Positions 60,466 to 60,617 of a stretch of DNA of 60,617 nucleotides are shown one piece after another (positions within the stretch are counted from its first letter, which is position 1; every line of letters starts with the position of its first letter). Made by a program: the position numbers and the translations under genes. The notes below the pieces were generated by a model, which saw only the letters and a program-made list of their open reading frames with translations, did no database searches and was not told the DNA's origin. The stretch is from an uncultured Metabacillus sp. (GTDB taxonomy: Bacteria > Bacillota > Bacilli > Bacillales > Bacillaceae). The stretch covers positions 1 to 60,617 of the forward strand of contig NZ_CANNCR010000025.1 in the NCBI RefSeq assembly GCF_947503125.1, written 5' to 3'.

Positions 60466-60617
60466 GTAAAACACTCCTTTTACTAATAACTCAACTTTCG
60501 CACAAAGAAAATGAGTGTTACTCGTTGGTTGTATTGAATTTAGGTTATATCAATTATGGTAGTTGACACCTATTAAAAATGAAAAAACACCTCATTCTTT
60601 GGTATAGTGAGATTAAT

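Overview
The window is chromosomal DNA from an endospore-forming member of the Bacillaceae. The evidence is a conserved backbone at the left end (spoIIQ, spoIIID, mbl, flhO, flhP, fabZ, cotJABC, ywpF, ssbB) in the order known from Bacillus subtilis and relatives, low GC, strong GGAGG ribosome binding sites, and Gram-positive regulatory signals: a T-box leader, cre-like boxes, a LexA/DinR box and lipobox signal peptides. Genus cannot be fixed from the sequence alone.

Layout. 1-11.3 kb: a broken asparagine synthetase end, then the sporulation/cell-shape/flagellar backbone, the CotJ spore coat operon, YwpF and the competence-type single-strand binding protein. 11.3-17 kb: a GntR-controlled island for amino-sugar-acid or related catabolism (amidohydrolase, DgaE-like PLP lyase, GntP permease) in which the aldolase gene is fused by deletion to what looks like the tail of a sugar kinase. 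17-22.5 kb: the ywqA/ywqB helicase and SWIM pair and small genes. 22.6-31.3 kb: a germination-permease pseudogene, a membrane protein, and a sugar ABC uptake system with its two-component sensor. The periplasmic-type sensor protein of that system carries an in-frame stop. 31.3-35.1 kb: a ComM/YifB ATPase behind a LexA box, a coiled-coil protein and an SEC-C protein. 35.2-45 kb: a FadR-type GntR regulator facing an operon with a DapA-family lyase, a tripartite tricarboxylate transporter, a 2-hydroxyacid dehydrogenase, an iron alcohol dehydrogenase, a four-carbon acid sugar kinase and PdxA2. 45.2-54.7 kb: an IclR regulator with an aldehyde dehydrogenase, a second DapA-family protein, an unknown barrel protein, an FAH hydrolase, a KDG permease and a three-gene UxaA-type dehydratase. 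54.8-60.1 kb: MarR (YwaE-like), tyrosine T-box and tyrZ, split by a 3.2 kb transposable element. A Gly/Tyr-rich coat-like gene closes the window.

How it works together. Two adjacent acid-sugar modules, one feeding a four-carbon acid into DHAP (kinase plus PdxA2) and one feeding an aldarate or aldonate toward 2-oxoglutarate (dehydratase, DapA-type enzyme, semialdehyde dehydrogenase), have their own regulators and cre-like sites. These assignments are inferences from family membership.

Most notable: (1) an unfamiliar transposon with imperfect 26-bp inverted ends and a 9-bp target duplication, inserted exactly in the loop of the tyrZ T-box terminator, carrying a small helical protein, a large zinc-finger DDE-like transposase and a Nudix hydrolase; the tyrZ gene beyond it is frameshifted. 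(2) two UxaA-like subunits that have lost complementary sets of conserved cysteines, suggesting a split active site. (3) a LexA-box promoter driving a ComM/YifB homologue. (4) an array of about nine units with 21-nt periodicity upstream of spoIIID. (5) several broken genes across 60 kb, so either active gene decay or some sequencing error must be considered.
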